Part shown: positions 33,916 to 44,943 of the stretch, piece after piece
Layout: every line of letters starts with the position of its first letter
How positions within the stretch are numbered: position 1 is the stretch's first letter
Source of the DNA: Puccinia triticina
Taxonomy: Eukaryota > Basidiomycota > Pucciniomycetes > Pucciniales > Pucciniaceae
DNA length: 64,000 bases
Direction: 5' to 3'
NCBI RefSeq assembly: GCF_026914185.1
Contig: NC_070563.1
Location: 1,302,001 to 1,366,000, forward strand
Translations under genes and position numbers: made by a program
The notes under the pieces: model-generated
Databases searched by the model: none
The model's input: the letters and a program-made list of their open reading frames with translations, nothing else
Told to the model about the DNA's origin: nothing

Positions 33916-36900
33916 CTAAATAAGAAAACTAGGATCAACACGAGAGGTTGAAGGTCTGGAGGGAATTACTGTCTTGCCCTTCTTTTTATTAGCCTTCCAT
34001 TTATTCAAGCCCTCGTGCAAAGTATCTATCCATTGAAGTGGTTCGATCCTCTTAAAAACCAGGCCGGATGTGCTTTGATGCGAGTCGACAGAATGTAAAG
34101 AACAGGAGTTCAAGATGAATTGCTTTTCATTGTTGTGGGTGATCTCAAGCGCCATAACCTCGCTATCGTTCCTCTCAATCCTCAGCTTTCGCGTCTTTGT
34201 AAGCTTACAGTTGCCATTGTGGCAATTGTGCTGCAAGTTTAAACAACTCACAACTTCCTAATAATTTTAGAACAGCAAAAGGGCAGCAACATTCAGTATG
34301 ATGCAGGAGAAGCATAAAAATGCATTACATACCTCTGCGTTGACAAAGAGAGACTTTCCAGTAACTCTGAACTCAGCCATTCGATACCACTCATTTACAT
34401 TTTCCATCCTTTCAAGTATACTTGCGTGGAGAATGTACCGACATGGTCTTGAAGGCCTCCTGACGCACCAAATTGAATTCACACGACCAACAGTTGGATT
34501 AGTTGAGTTTTGATCTGAAGGAAGATCGAACTGTTGGTTGCGGGTCATTTTGTAGAAATCAGAATTTTATACATGTTTAAATACGCTGGCATTTATGACT
34601 AGGACCGACATACCAAGATGAAACAACTCTTTTTTAGTATTTCCTTATCATTCAGATGCAGCTTGGAGATTTGCTGAAAATTGTGGCCGTGATAATGATC
34701 CTTAAGCGTTTCAGGGACTGCGAGCGTATCAATCTTCGAGACAGATTCCTTTTTGATTGAGGGATACATTTGAGTTGGATATGAGATGGATGCGTTATAG
34801 CCAAAGAGATTCTGAATGCTGGCGTTGAGGCTGAACACATCCATTACTTGTTGCGAAGCTTGTGTCCATTTCTTCTTGAACTGATCAAAAAAAACGCTTC
34901 GAGATAATAGTTGACGGTATGAATGATAACTGCTGAAAGTGATAGCAATGTCTTGGCCGGGACTTTGTCGATTTGAGTGAACTGAAGCATTGCGCACAAT
35001 CCCGTTGTAGCTTTCAAACTTCTCGGTAGAACACAGACCGGCGGGACCGTAGAGAAGAATAGAATCTGGTAGATGGAGCAACATGTGAAACTTTGGTTTG
35101 TTAATCCACTGAGCAGACGATTGTATAATATGATATAAAAAAATATCAATACGGATCTTCAGTTCGATCAGATACTCTTCCATGTTTTTGATATGGGTTT
35201 GGAATACAAGTGGCGCTAAATGGCAAAGAGCATGCCAAATATTCCGTGTTGGCTCTTCCATGAATTGGAAGAATATAAACGGAGCTGCTTGGACTATGAC
35301 TCTAAAATCTTTACCAACTAAGCTCGATGAATATTTAACCATACCCACGGGTTTGAGTGATGGAATATTCAAAGAGTTGGTGTTAAATGATCGCCACAAG
35401 CCTATAAGATCCACTTTCTCGTCGGGTTTGAGGTGATCCATAAAATCGCAAAAAACGTATTTAACAACACCAAGCAAGAACAAGTGTAATATTTCCACAG
35501 GAGTGTGTCTGGAACCATCAAATCCTGGTGTCAAAGTCGTACAAATTAGCTCCACACTCCAGAGAAAGATGTCTCATAAAATAGAATGAATTTGACCTAC
35601 CTTCGAGTTCCATGTACGGATTGAGTAATGAATTGGGATCATTTTTGATCAGATCTGCTATGTGTTGTGGAATAACAGCGTTCAAATGCGCCGGAATCGG
35701 TTTGTTCTTCTTTTTAAGTTTCTTCTTCAGTCGTTTTGATTGGTAAATTTCTGATGCAAAATGAAGATTGAGTTGATCTCAAACGCCACATTCAATTGAA
35801 AGTTTATCGGATGCTTTTTCGCTTTTCTTCTTTTTCACCAATTCCCAGATTTTCTTGGAATCTTCAATCATCTTAGGCCAAGACCGGTGTTGATTTATAT
35901 TCTAATCAGAGAGAGAAGGATATCAGGAAGCTGGAAACAATTGCAAAGCAAATGATAGAAAAATAATAAAGACCTGGGTTCCATGCAAACTAATCTGCAA
36001 AAACTCCCTCAAGTGTTTCATTGTGACTTTTTCAAGGAGACTAGGAGCCGAGAGAACGCAGGATCGACATGGATTGAGGGAACACAAAGGTACTGGAGTG
36101 TTTGTAATTTTGGCGTGCATTGGGGAGTCCGCAAGAAAGGACATGACTGGTGTCATGACCAAGACTTCCTCCTGGAGACCAACATCGTATGCATCAAAAC
36201 CTTGAGCAGACATTTGACTACGAATCAATAGAAAGCATGGTCAGGTGAAACTACATATTTTTCAAACAGCTTGGGGAATCTACTTGAGCTCCGGAACAAT
36301 TAGCTGTCCCATTTTCAGAGGACCGGCCGTGTTTGAAGTGCACAAGAAATGGCAATTGAATTCTTGGTTTGCAATTGCCGGGGGAAGCCCGGCCAAGGTA
36401 AAATAGTATGAAACGTGCTTGTTCCATTGTTTTGACACGTTCCCCGAAGTATCATCGCAGTAAAGGCTTAAGGGCGTGTGCCAAATGACCCTGTTGTGCG
36501 CTATGGTCCTCCATGGATTGGGCAGGGGTACTTTGTTCACTTGACCGCAGTTGAATTCTTTATTGGGAGATGATGTGTACAGTAATTCCACTTCATATCA
36601 GCTGTATTCACTCAATTATAACAAACTCAAACACTCCAGACTTAATGTGAGCAAACCTTTGATAAACCCACCACAAACATCTGACAATTTTTTTCCCTTC
36701 TTTGTCTTTATTTCGGAGTAGATTGATGCAAAGTTGCTGACGGGTAACGTTATCAAATTGGGGTCTTCAAACCGGATGTTTGATGGAATCTGAATTACTA
36801 GGCTATTGTTTTCAGTATTTGAGGTAATAGATGGCTTAGAGCATTTTGAATAAACAGAACTGTTGGACTTATAGAAAAATATAGGCACAATAACATCTGC

Positions 36901-38083
36901 GGAGGCTTTCTGTTTTACCGGTTCAAATATGTAGTAATGTTTGTTATTCGAGATACACATCTGGACTCGTTGAGTGCGCAAAAAGTCTTCCAACCATCTC
37001 CTGGACTGCGATAACTTGAAAATATCTTTCCCCTTTGCGTTGATGGGGAAAAAATCTAAATGTGGATTGACTAAAGGGTTTGCCAATTCCTGCGGCAAAC
37101 AAAAACACACAAGTGGTAAGTGAGAGGATCAAGGGAAGTAAATACAAAAAATACTATTTACATGGGCAACAATGTTCTTTGCTGAAGGGGCAAAACATGC
37201 CTTTCCCGTGCTAAAATTCTTCTGTATCACAGGATAAAATGCAGCGGTTCTTATCTTCTTTCTTTGTCTTCGTAAGGCCTCGTATCCAGGAAGTTTTAAA
37301 TTGCATAGGGTGAGGAGTACCACTCGTATATGGTTGTAGATCGAGCGCGAGATTATCTTATGTAAGAAGCCTACAATCAAGGATCCCGCCAAATACTTAA
37401 CAAACAGCAACATCAGCAAATTGTGGTTCGAGTTGGTCATAGAGTAGAATTCTCCAAGCTTACAAGCTTGTTTCGGAAGGGATGCCAAGGTGAGTTTGTT
37501 CCTTTTTTTTTGTCTTCCTTCTCCTCATTCTTCTCTTCTTTTCTGGATTGCTGATTTGGACTATTGTCTTCCGGTATGATATCAGTCCAATCTAGTTCAC
37601 GATAATCATCCAAGTCGTAATATTCCTTGGCTGGGGCGGGTTCATCAATTTCTTCAAGCGGAGGCAGCACATCCTCAGGCGGACTGTGGTCAATTTCCAT
37701 GTGCGTATTTCTGTCTTCCTCCATCAGAAATGTTCTATCCAGAAAGATCTCTTCGAATGTCTGATCCAAGTCTTCTTCTGGATTGCCTTCCGGCTGTATG
37801 CTTAGGCCGACTGTAGACAAACGAGAAAGTCTTCTCTTCTCGACCAATTTATAATACGCCGTTGCTTTTGACTGGTGATCAGCACGCTTTGAATGTGCTA
37901 ATTTATTCTTGAGAGGCCGACTGGTACAAGTTTTACAAACAAATCGCGGTCCATCAGGAGTCTCCAACACATTGAAACCTGTTCAAGCGGATTTTTATAC
38001 GTAAGTCATTATATTTCCAAAAATTGTTTTGTTAGAACCACATCACAAGCATCATCCACCTGGATTTTGATTTGTCTCGGCAT
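33916..38083 (-). pseudogene. CACTA transposase-like gene, one premature stop
   Basis: Ten exons can be joined in phase: 38083-38047, 37978-37464, 37395-37162, 37089-36657, 36590-36284, 36217-35974, 35901-35601, 35524-34614, 34530-34333 and 34230-33916 (1164 codons). Near the N-terminus is a zinc-finger motif, C27-x2-C30-x10-H41-x5-H47. Next come an acidic stretch, PWHPFRNKL, and the core motifs CDDTSGN, WNKHVSYYFTLAGLPP, GFDAYDVGLQEEVLVM and CSLNPCRSC. GFDGSRHTPVEILHLFLLG and an H-N-C-H-N-G-N-C knuckle follow. I recognise this as a large transposon protein family of basidiomycetes, and the CACTA ends argue that it is the transposase. Codon 631 (35781-35779) is TGA where relatives appear to have Arg (ECGV-stop-DQLN). 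The likely change is CGA to TGA. Exact catalytic residues are not assigned. Confidence 0.72.
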
Positions 38084-38335
38084 GGAAGCAATTTTGAGGA
38101 TCAGGAGCGATATTTTACTGACTGTGAGTTGCGAGTTAAAAAAAGGCTTGCATGACGTCTTTTCTTTTTTTCGTGTTTCTGACCTTGAAATTTGACTTAA
38201 ATTGCGTCACTTTTTCCGATTCACTCATCCCAGCAGTGATCTCTCTTCCTCCACGAATTCCCAGTTTCTCTTCTCCCCCATCAATTGATCAACTTGATTT
38301 CTTTTGATATTTTTCCCAGTCTTTCTCCCCTGAAC
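38084..38335. promoter_or_regulatory. Shared divergent promoter of the two CACTA genes
   Basis: 252 bp separate the start codons of the two outward-facing genes. The stretch is T/C-rich on the plus strand (TTTCTTTTTTTCGTG, CTCTCTTCCTCC). Both promoters must lie here or overlap the first exons. Confidence 0.5.
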
Positions 38336-39873
38336 ATGTCCAACTATTGCAAAGGTGAAGACAATGTTTCAAGCATCTTCACCCTTCCAGCCCCGATTCC
38401 AATTAATCAAACCGGCAGAGATGTGAACAAGGATGACAGAGATGCAAATGAGCAGCAAGAAACCAAACACTCTGATCTCTTCCGCCGGGCTGAATCCATG
38501 TCCGTTCACAATCAAGAGGAGACCGATCAATGTATGTCAGATCCCAATCATCCAATGGACTCCTTGATTGAGGAGCTTCAAAACAATTTTCACCTCAACG
38601 ATCACTTTGGTCCACTTGCTGTCAAAGCTGTGAAGGCCAGTCTTTCTATACTTGCTGTTTGTTACACATCCTGACAGTTGTTTACACAGAGCCCCCCCAA
38701 AGAGCAATATGCAAGATCCATCTATCTCATGAGTTCGATTGCACAAAGTCTTGCGACTGAACCAAAAACTACCGGATCGACTGTTCAGGATCCGTTTAAG
38801 GTGAGTGATTCCTTGTGAATTCAATTTTAAATCCTCGTTGGTTTGGGTTGAACATATATTGCTGTTTTATTATTGTCTTTCTTAGGATTTTGTTCGGGAC
38901 ACGGCCAGACATTTCATTGTGAGGACTGACCTTGAAGCTTACACTGCTACGGCCAATAAGCACTCGGATACTCTGACCAAGTCGCTTCCTAAGTTGACCA
39001 AAGTAGGCATCTCTTTTGTGTTCGATTTGCTGCTTTTTCTTTATTCTAATCTAGCTATCCAGGATGTGGCCGATCAAAAATCGGACGATTTCAAAGCCAA
39101 GTTCTTCCCAGAAGGCCACGCTGGCAATGACGCAACCGGAAAGTCTCCTTATGGTCAGGCACTTGGCTCTTTGGTGAAGTATGTGCAACAACAGTTGAGA
39201 GACTTGGTACGCAGTACCCCCCCCCCTCCCACTTCTATTTGAACCTTCAATTATTTCACATCAATCTGATACATTTGTTCGAAGATTCTGACACAGATGT
39301 TGAATAACCAGAAAATCAAACCAAACGGGCCGGTCCCAGAGATTGATGACTTGATCAGAATGGTAAAAACCAGTTTCACTATAACTATCTCTACCGATGC
39401 AATCAGGTGATGAAAACTCTCTTTGTGCTTATCACAGATAATCCAGGAACTCCTTTCCAAAAACGAGAAAGGGAAGCAAGTCAACATCATCATCACTTGG
39501 AGGCACCGAATCCAATTCAGCCACATTTGATTGGAGACCGCCTCCCATTACGTTAATCATCACCCTAAAAATGTCACACAGTGGGCACTCATTGATCAAC
39601 GTTTGGATGACCTCTGATGGAAGTCTACTGCCTTCCAACAAAAGTAAGGCTGTTATTATCATCCCATAGAAGAATTGTGCTGACCACAACCTACTATTCC
39701 TCAGACATGCTCAGTTGGTCATTGCAAAGGACAAGGCCCTCTTCTCCGGTGGTAAGGAGTTCAAAAAGATAGAGGAGGCCGATATTATTATGCCAACCAT
39801 GCAAGAAGTCGAGGACGCCATGCCAAGGAGTATCCCGGCCGAGTCATCTGGCCCGAACGTTTCTGATGCCTAA
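38336..39873 (+). pseudogene. Second gene of the CACTA element, two premature stops
   Basis: Seven exons in phase: 38336-38629, 38690-38800, 38886-39002, 39063-39206, 39285-39362, 39438-39643 and 39705-39873 (372 codons). The first part is polar and disordered. From about residue 100 the protein is helical, with words such as EQYARSIYLMSSIAQSLA, YGQALGSLVKYVQQQLRDL, QWALIDQRLDDL and HAQLVIAKDKALFSGG. It is like a many-copy family of unknown function in rust genomes. TGA occurs in frame at 39528-39530 and 39615-39617, each where Arg would fit. The donor of exon 1 (GTGAAG) is weak. By analogy with other CACTA elements it may be an accessory DNA-binding or regulatory protein, but nothing in the sequence proves that. 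Confidence 0.6.
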
Positions 39874-40125
39874 TCTCCGCTTCTCCCATCCCATAAAGAA
39901 GAAAGTGGATCAGAGTATTGTTTTTGTTATCCTTTTTTGAGGCCCAAAATTCCTGTACATGTAGACCAAATGATTCTATTTCCTACGCTAGTACTTTCAG
40001 CACCGTTTCAATGAGCAGTCAAAAAAAATCATCATTCTGTTATTGGCTGAGCAAAACCCGCCCTGAAGCAAAAAAAAAAAAAACGGATCCAATCCATCAG
40101 GAGAGCAAAAGTGAGACTCAGATCT

Positions 40126-40490
40126 GGCGTCGGGGTCAACCCAACCCTAATATGACGTTGGGACAGCTAGCTCTAAATCTGCCGTCGGGGTCAATCCGAC
40201 CACTCAGCTCTGACTGTAGGGTATTGCCGACCTGTCTACCCGGAGGGTCAAAAATTCTTCCAGACTGCCGCCGGCATCAATCCGACCGCTCATTTGACGT
40301 CGGCATCAAACCGACTGCTCAGTTCAACGCCGGGAGCCATCCGACTACCCCTTCAGACGCCGGGATCATGCCAACGCGTCCGACGAATTTCACCCCAACG
40401 TCGATCCCACATTGGCTTAGTGCGGGGTTGGCAGGGTGTTCACCAACGCAAGCGCCAACGTTGGCTAGACGTCAGAGTGCACCCGTAGTG
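40126..40490. repeat. Right subterminal tandem repeats and terminal repeat of the CACTA element
   Basis: Five or more degenerate units of about 30-35 bp built on CGTCGGCATCAAACCGACTGCTCA lie from about 40126 to 40400. The block ends at CCGTAGTG (40483-40490). The words match those in the left subterminal block. Confidence 0.7.
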
Positions 40491-40527
40491 TAGACACGTT
40501 AACCATATTTATCAGCCCGAGTCATTA

Positions 40528-40875
40528 GAGCATCCACATTGGTTGCGGATTAAGGGCGGATTAGAATAACTAATCCTCCTCGGCAACCACATTGGATCCG
40601 ATTTAATTGGACTAAACTCCTCCCGGGAGTACAATTTGGAGTAAGCGGGAGTAAATTTACTCCTTGCTAATCCTGGGAGTAAGCACTGCATGCAGACACT
40701 CCTCCCCACCCAAAAGTATGCACTAAATACAGATTACATAAGCTGTAGGTGCATACAACATACTTACTCATCAATTAAGCCCGCACCAATGCGGTTGACC
40801 ACCCGGATTAGCGCTAATCCCGGAGTAAGCTAATCTGCTACTCCTTGAGTTACACCCGCACTGATGCGGATGCTC
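40528..40875. mobile_element. PIF/Harbinger-like MITE (TTA target duplication)
   Basis: A 348-bp element with inverted ends GAGCATCCACATTGGTTGCGG / CGCACTGATGCGGATGCTC, flanked by TTA at 40525-40527 and 40876-40878. The TTA duplication and the GAGCATC start are typical of PIF/Harbinger MITEs. There is no coding capacity. It lies only 37 bp outside the CACTA element. Confidence 0.85.
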
Positions 40876-41029
40876 TTACAGAATGGTTGTGGTTACTGCA
40901 TGAATGGCTGTGGTTACCGCTTCAACGTTTTTTGCAGTTAGTGTGTTAACCATATCAAAGTTAGTTTTAACTGGTATCAAAAAAGGTACAATACTTTTTT
41001 TCCAGGGCAAAAAAAAACATGACAATGTA

Positions 41030-41711
41030 CAGTGGGTCATCTAATGTTTTTGGCACTACATTTTTCAATGCAGACGCTCAGAACACAGACTTCAAGTCAT
41101 GAGATTGGCCACAGAGGTGTTAAAGAAGTTCCAGAGAATGATTATCAAATAAAAAAAAGTAAAAATAAAAAAAAGATAAAGGTGAAAATTATCCAATTTC
41201 TTGCAAATTTCTCAGAATCTTCATTACTGTTCAAACCAAGGAGTGAAAATCAGAGAGTACAGTAGGGCATGCAACAAGAATGATGAAAAATGAAAATTTT
41301 TGGAACCATTGCCAATGATTCTTATTTGATAAAATAAATCGAGTCAAATCAGTGGTGATTTGGGTGACAGTCCCTGAGTTCAATTTGAAATTGGTGGATA
41401 ACCCATCCAACCAAAAAATCATTGAAAATGGTTTCAATTTTTTTTTTTCATTTTTTATCATTCTTTTTGTATGCCATACTTTGCTCTCCAATTTTCCCTC
41501 CTTGGTTTGACCAGTAATGAACATTCTGAGAAATTTGCAAGAAATTAGAAAATTTCCACATTACTCTTTTTTTTATTTTTAGTTTTTTTTATTTCATAAT
41601 CATTCTTAGGAACTTATTTTCCACCCCTGTAGCCAATCTCATGACTTAAAGGCTGTGGTCTGAGCTTCTGCATTCAAAAATGTGGTGCCAAAAACATTAG
41701 ATGACCCACTG
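41030..41711. mobile_element. Tc1/mariner-like foldback MITE (TA target duplication)
   Basis: A 682-bp element starting CAGTGGGTCATCTAATG and ending with its complement, flanked by TA at 41028-41029 and 41712-41713. The inverted match runs far inside (CTCATGAC, GAACTT, CAAATTTCTCAGAAT), so most of the element folds on itself. It encodes no transposase. Confidence 0.85.
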
Positions 41712-41929
41712 TACAATACCCTCTAAAAGAGAATATCACCCTTACTAGCACTGTTAACGGGTATGAATAGCAACAGAAGACATTATCTTAGACGGATAAC
41801 GCTGGTTATCGTAGTGTATTGTAACTACCGACCGTTATTGACAGATCAAGGGAGTATTTTTTCCTGGTGCTAGGATATGTCAAGACACTCTACTAGATCA
41901 CACCAAAAGAATCATTTTCAAGTCATTAT

Positions 41930-41980
41930 TTTAAGGTGTTTATGAACATTTTTTCAAAAATTGATGAATTGTTCTGCTGC
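41930..41980. repeat. Dispersed repeat, copy 1
   Basis: AAGGTGTTTATGAACATT plus an AT-rich tail recurs at 59510-59560. It is part of an unknown dispersed element. Confidence 0.65.
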
Positions 41981-42450
41981 TGTGCACTTTACCAGAATTT
42001 GAAAAAATTGTTCATAAAGTAAAATTAGGCCCAAGGTTTAGGAAAATTCAATTTTGAACCCCCCTATTGAATTGAAGTTGCATTGACACTGCAATTAGCT
42101 TACCCATCTGGACGGACTAGAAGTCTCCAAGCCGCTGCAACTCATCAGAGTCTCTTCTTTAGGTCGTTGGTGCAGGATATCTGCAGCATCTTCCATTCAC
42201 AATCTTTTTCACACATTTTCCTCGAATATTTCCAAGGTGGGAAGCTACATTTCGTTAGGAAAGCATGGAGAGAGGACATAGGGGTTACAAGATTCCATTG
42301 CGCTACAGATTTTCGGATCATAATTAATGGGATGTGGACCGCCAAAATTACAAACAAGATATCCAAGAAATGATCGCATATATGGAGACTAATTTATACA
42401 AGTTGTTGTTTGGATCACAAGCGATCCACAGGGGTACGTAAAATAGATGT

Positions 42451-42894
42451 CTAGCGATTTCTCGTTCCACCAAAGCCAGTAGAAGATCGAATAGGTCCCA
42501 AGTTACTGCTATCATCGGCCACATCCCTCGAGCTGCCTTGGCCTCGATAGGTTGGATTGGACCGACCAACCGAAGGTTCAGCGCTACCAAACCAACTGCC
42601 AGTCCCCCGGGCTGCAACGGGACTGGTCCAGTCGGATTGCTGGGCTTGATTTCTTCTGTCCCGGGTCCCAAATAAATGCGTGCCTGCAGATCCTGCAGCA
42701 AGACCTGATAACAACAGCATTTCCAAATATGATAAAACATTGGGGATTAGGGGACGAGATGACTTTTTTGACAGGCTGTTGCAAGGTGTTGTCACTCACC
42801 AGTCCAGAAACCGGGCCGCCAAGGCTCTGACGTACCAGGTGCAGATTTTGGTTGACTCGGCACGTAAGGTGGAGGCGGTTCAGAGGGACGACCA

Positions 42895-42926
<32 letters not shown>

Positions 42927-43727
42927 ACCACCACCACCACCACCGCCTAATGAGTCCGGTAAGAAGGGATCAAGCCAAGGCATAAAAGAGACCAGAAGGG
43001 GTCGGAGAACTGGGTACACAATGAGGAGAGTCACTCCGAGGAAAAGGATGCAAAAGACCAAAGTTGAACCTGGATCACATAATGGGACAATAATTGAGAA
43101 ATACGATTAAAATGCATCCTGCTTGTGACGGAAAACACATACCTGTTGAACCATCCGTGGGCGAAGAATCATAATTGTAAGATGAATCTATTTTGAGGGT
43201 ATAAGTCAAAGCGCACGAGCCTGGCAGGAGCGATTTATAATGGCAGTTCAGCAAGACCATGGCGAAGACGATGGTGATTACTAAGAATAGATAAGAATAA
43301 CTTCAAAACAAACCTTTGAGTACGTATGGGTCGTCGGCATGTGACCATCCTTCACATCCCACTTCAACTCGACCAAGTTTCAATTTGGCAGGAAGGTCGG
43401 CCTCGCATCTCCAATTGATATCAGTTCCCGAGCCTAAAAATTTATTTCAAGGATACAAAGGCCATAAACAGAGCATGTCAGTAACGATAATACTACAGAA
43501 ACGGGGTGCTTCTTGTATACAGAGACTGTGCCTCGGTTACATGGCATGAATGATGAGAACTGACCTCCTTTGTTGTAGCATTGGATGACGTCAGGCCGGA
43601 AGATCTTGCACCCAGGGCCTTGACAGACCAGCTGATCGACGGCCGAGGTCCGACGAAAGCTTGTCTGCTCACCGTCGAAGAATGTGAGGGTAGGAATTGA
43701 AGCGAGTAAGACCTTTTTCGAAAACAT
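42451..43727 (-). CDS. SARAF: SARAF-like ER membrane protein (store-operated calcium entry regulator)
   Basis: Five exons (43727-43565, 43433-43314, 43220-43143, 43069-42800, 42704-42451) give 294 residues. The lumenal part has the SARAF words SFRRTSAVDQLVCQGPGC, WRCEADLPAKLKLGRV and GCEGWSHADDPYVLKGSC. A single membrane span, LVFCILFLGVTLLIVYPVL, follows. The cytosolic tail has about 19 Gly in a row, then PPPPYVPSQP, RPGFWTG and the end motif SSTGFGGTRNR. SARAF sits in the ER membrane and slows refilling of ER calcium. The first exon lacks the usual signal peptide and starts directly at the conserved lumenal part, so an upstream signal-peptide exon may have been missed. Confidence 0.88.
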
Positions 43728-44091
43728 CGAAAGCGTTCGTCTGCAGGGTAGGAATTTGAATCGGGGCGGGTCTTGACGAATATGGTATTTGGTATGAGGC
43801 TTTGAGTATCAGTTAACTTGCTTTTTCGTCGGTCTGGATAGATTGAGATGGAGATGGGGCATTTTGGTGTTCAAGAGCACGTCTGTATTTATGCCAGAAT
43901 CGCTGAGTCAAGGTTGCTGGTTGAAGCGAGACTGGCTGTGCTGACGTAATGCCGTCTCACGGCGCCAGCTTGGCCATGGAGCTTGGCCCCTTGGGCCGTT
44001 CGAGTCCAGCCTGTCCAGTGCTGCATGGCCGGGCCCGCCAAGCGCTCCAGATCTGTGACGCTATCTGCCTGCAAGTAGGTCTGGTAACGAA
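43728..44091. other. Intergenic upstream of SARAF
   Basis: No gene or repeat seen. It should hold the promoter and perhaps a missed first exon of SARAF. Confidence 0.4.
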
Positions 44092-44757
44092 CTTAACACA
44101 AGTCCCTCCCTGTGCTCGCGGGGCGCGAGCACCCTCCCGCTTGCGGCCCTCCCTGTGCTCGCGGGGCGCGAGCACCCTCCCGCTTGCGGGAGAGACTTGT
44201 GCCTAATGTCCGATATTTGGCCTGAGGCTGCCCAGCCAAATATCTAAAAATTCCTTATATCCCCCATATCACTGTATACCCATTGGATTTCTTCATAGCC
44301 TCTGGCATCATTAGAATCAGATTTTCTTTCTACATATTCTGGCGTGTTTAACACAACACCTACCCCCATCCCTTGAAAAAAAAATTGTTGTAAAAGCATG
44401 GCTTGCGAGGCCTTGCAAGGCTGAAACCGTGAGAAAGTGTCTGCACTTGACCTGCAAATGGCCCGGCGGGTCTGTCACATTGCTCAGAAAATGCCCTTAC
44501 AAGAATGGCTGCTGAGCGGCCAGTTCTTGATGAATTTACTTGAAAAAATATGTACAAGACAGCTGAGATCAAGGGCTAGACATGGCCAACTGGGATTTGG
44601 ATTATGAGGTGATACCAAGTTGTAGGAGAGTTGTAAACACAAAATCACACATTTTCATTGAAAAAATCCGTCAGCCTCAGGCCAAATATGGGACATTAGT
44701 CCTAAGCCTCTCCTTCGGAGACGCTTCGCGCCTCCTCGGAGAGGCTTAGTTAAGCTT
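44092..44757. mobile_element. Foldback element with dissimilar hairpins at its two ends
   Basis: The inner arms TAATGTCC(G/C)ATATTTGGCCTGAGGCTG are inverted copies (44194-44231 and about 44670-44702). Just outside each arm lies a hairpin, followed by CTTAAC. The left hairpin has stem ACAAGTC/GACTTGT and encloses two 43-bp tandem units. The right one has stem TAAGCCTCTCC/GGAGAGGCTTA. The middle is non-coding. Confidence 0.6.
44104..44189. repeat. Two tandem 43-bp GC-rich units, each a hairpin
   Basis: Units 44104-44146 and 44147-44189 are nearly identical. Each contains GCTCGCGGGGCGCGAGC, which folds back on itself. Confidence 0.9.
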
Positions 44758-44943
44758 GGTCTGGTAAGGCCTGGGTGTGTTGCGAGGCGATATCTGCTTG
44801 TAGCTAGCAGCAAAGCTTTCCGTCGTGGCTGGTCGCAGGTTGAGCCAGGTTGAGCCCAGCTCGTCTCCAGACACCAGATTCAAATACTTTGATAAGCTCC
44901 CCAGCTCACTCAGAATCATGAAAACCAGAATAAAAATTACAAT

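Larger units (their letters stand above)
32870..40490. mobile_element. CACTA (CMC/EnSpm-like) DNA transposon, 7.6 kb, two genes
   Basis: The ends are CACTACGG (32870-32877) and CCGTAGTG (40483-40490), perfect inverted repeats of the CACTA type. TA lies just outside both ends (32868-32869 and 40491-40492). If the flanking C and G are counted, the inverted match is 11 bp. Each end has a GC-rich block of GTCGG/CCGAC words of the kind that binds transposase in CACTA elements. Inside are a ten-exon transposase-like gene on the minus strand and a seven-exon second gene on the plus strand, starting 252 bp apart and facing outwards. Three in-frame TGA codons in these genes suggest this copy is no longer fully active. 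Confidence 0.82.

Noticed and set aside
41231..41524. 97-codon minus-strand frame inside the foldback element
   Set aside because: It lies in one arm of an inverted repeat and is a by-product of AT-rich non-coding sequence.
42083..42373. 96-codon plus-strand frame downstream of SARAF
   Set aside because: No family resemblance, and it lies in the 3' flank of a gene on the other strand.
44092..44210. CRISPR-like or terminator-like tandem hairpins
   Set aside because: Only two adjacent units without spacers in a fungal genome. They belong to the end of a foldback element.
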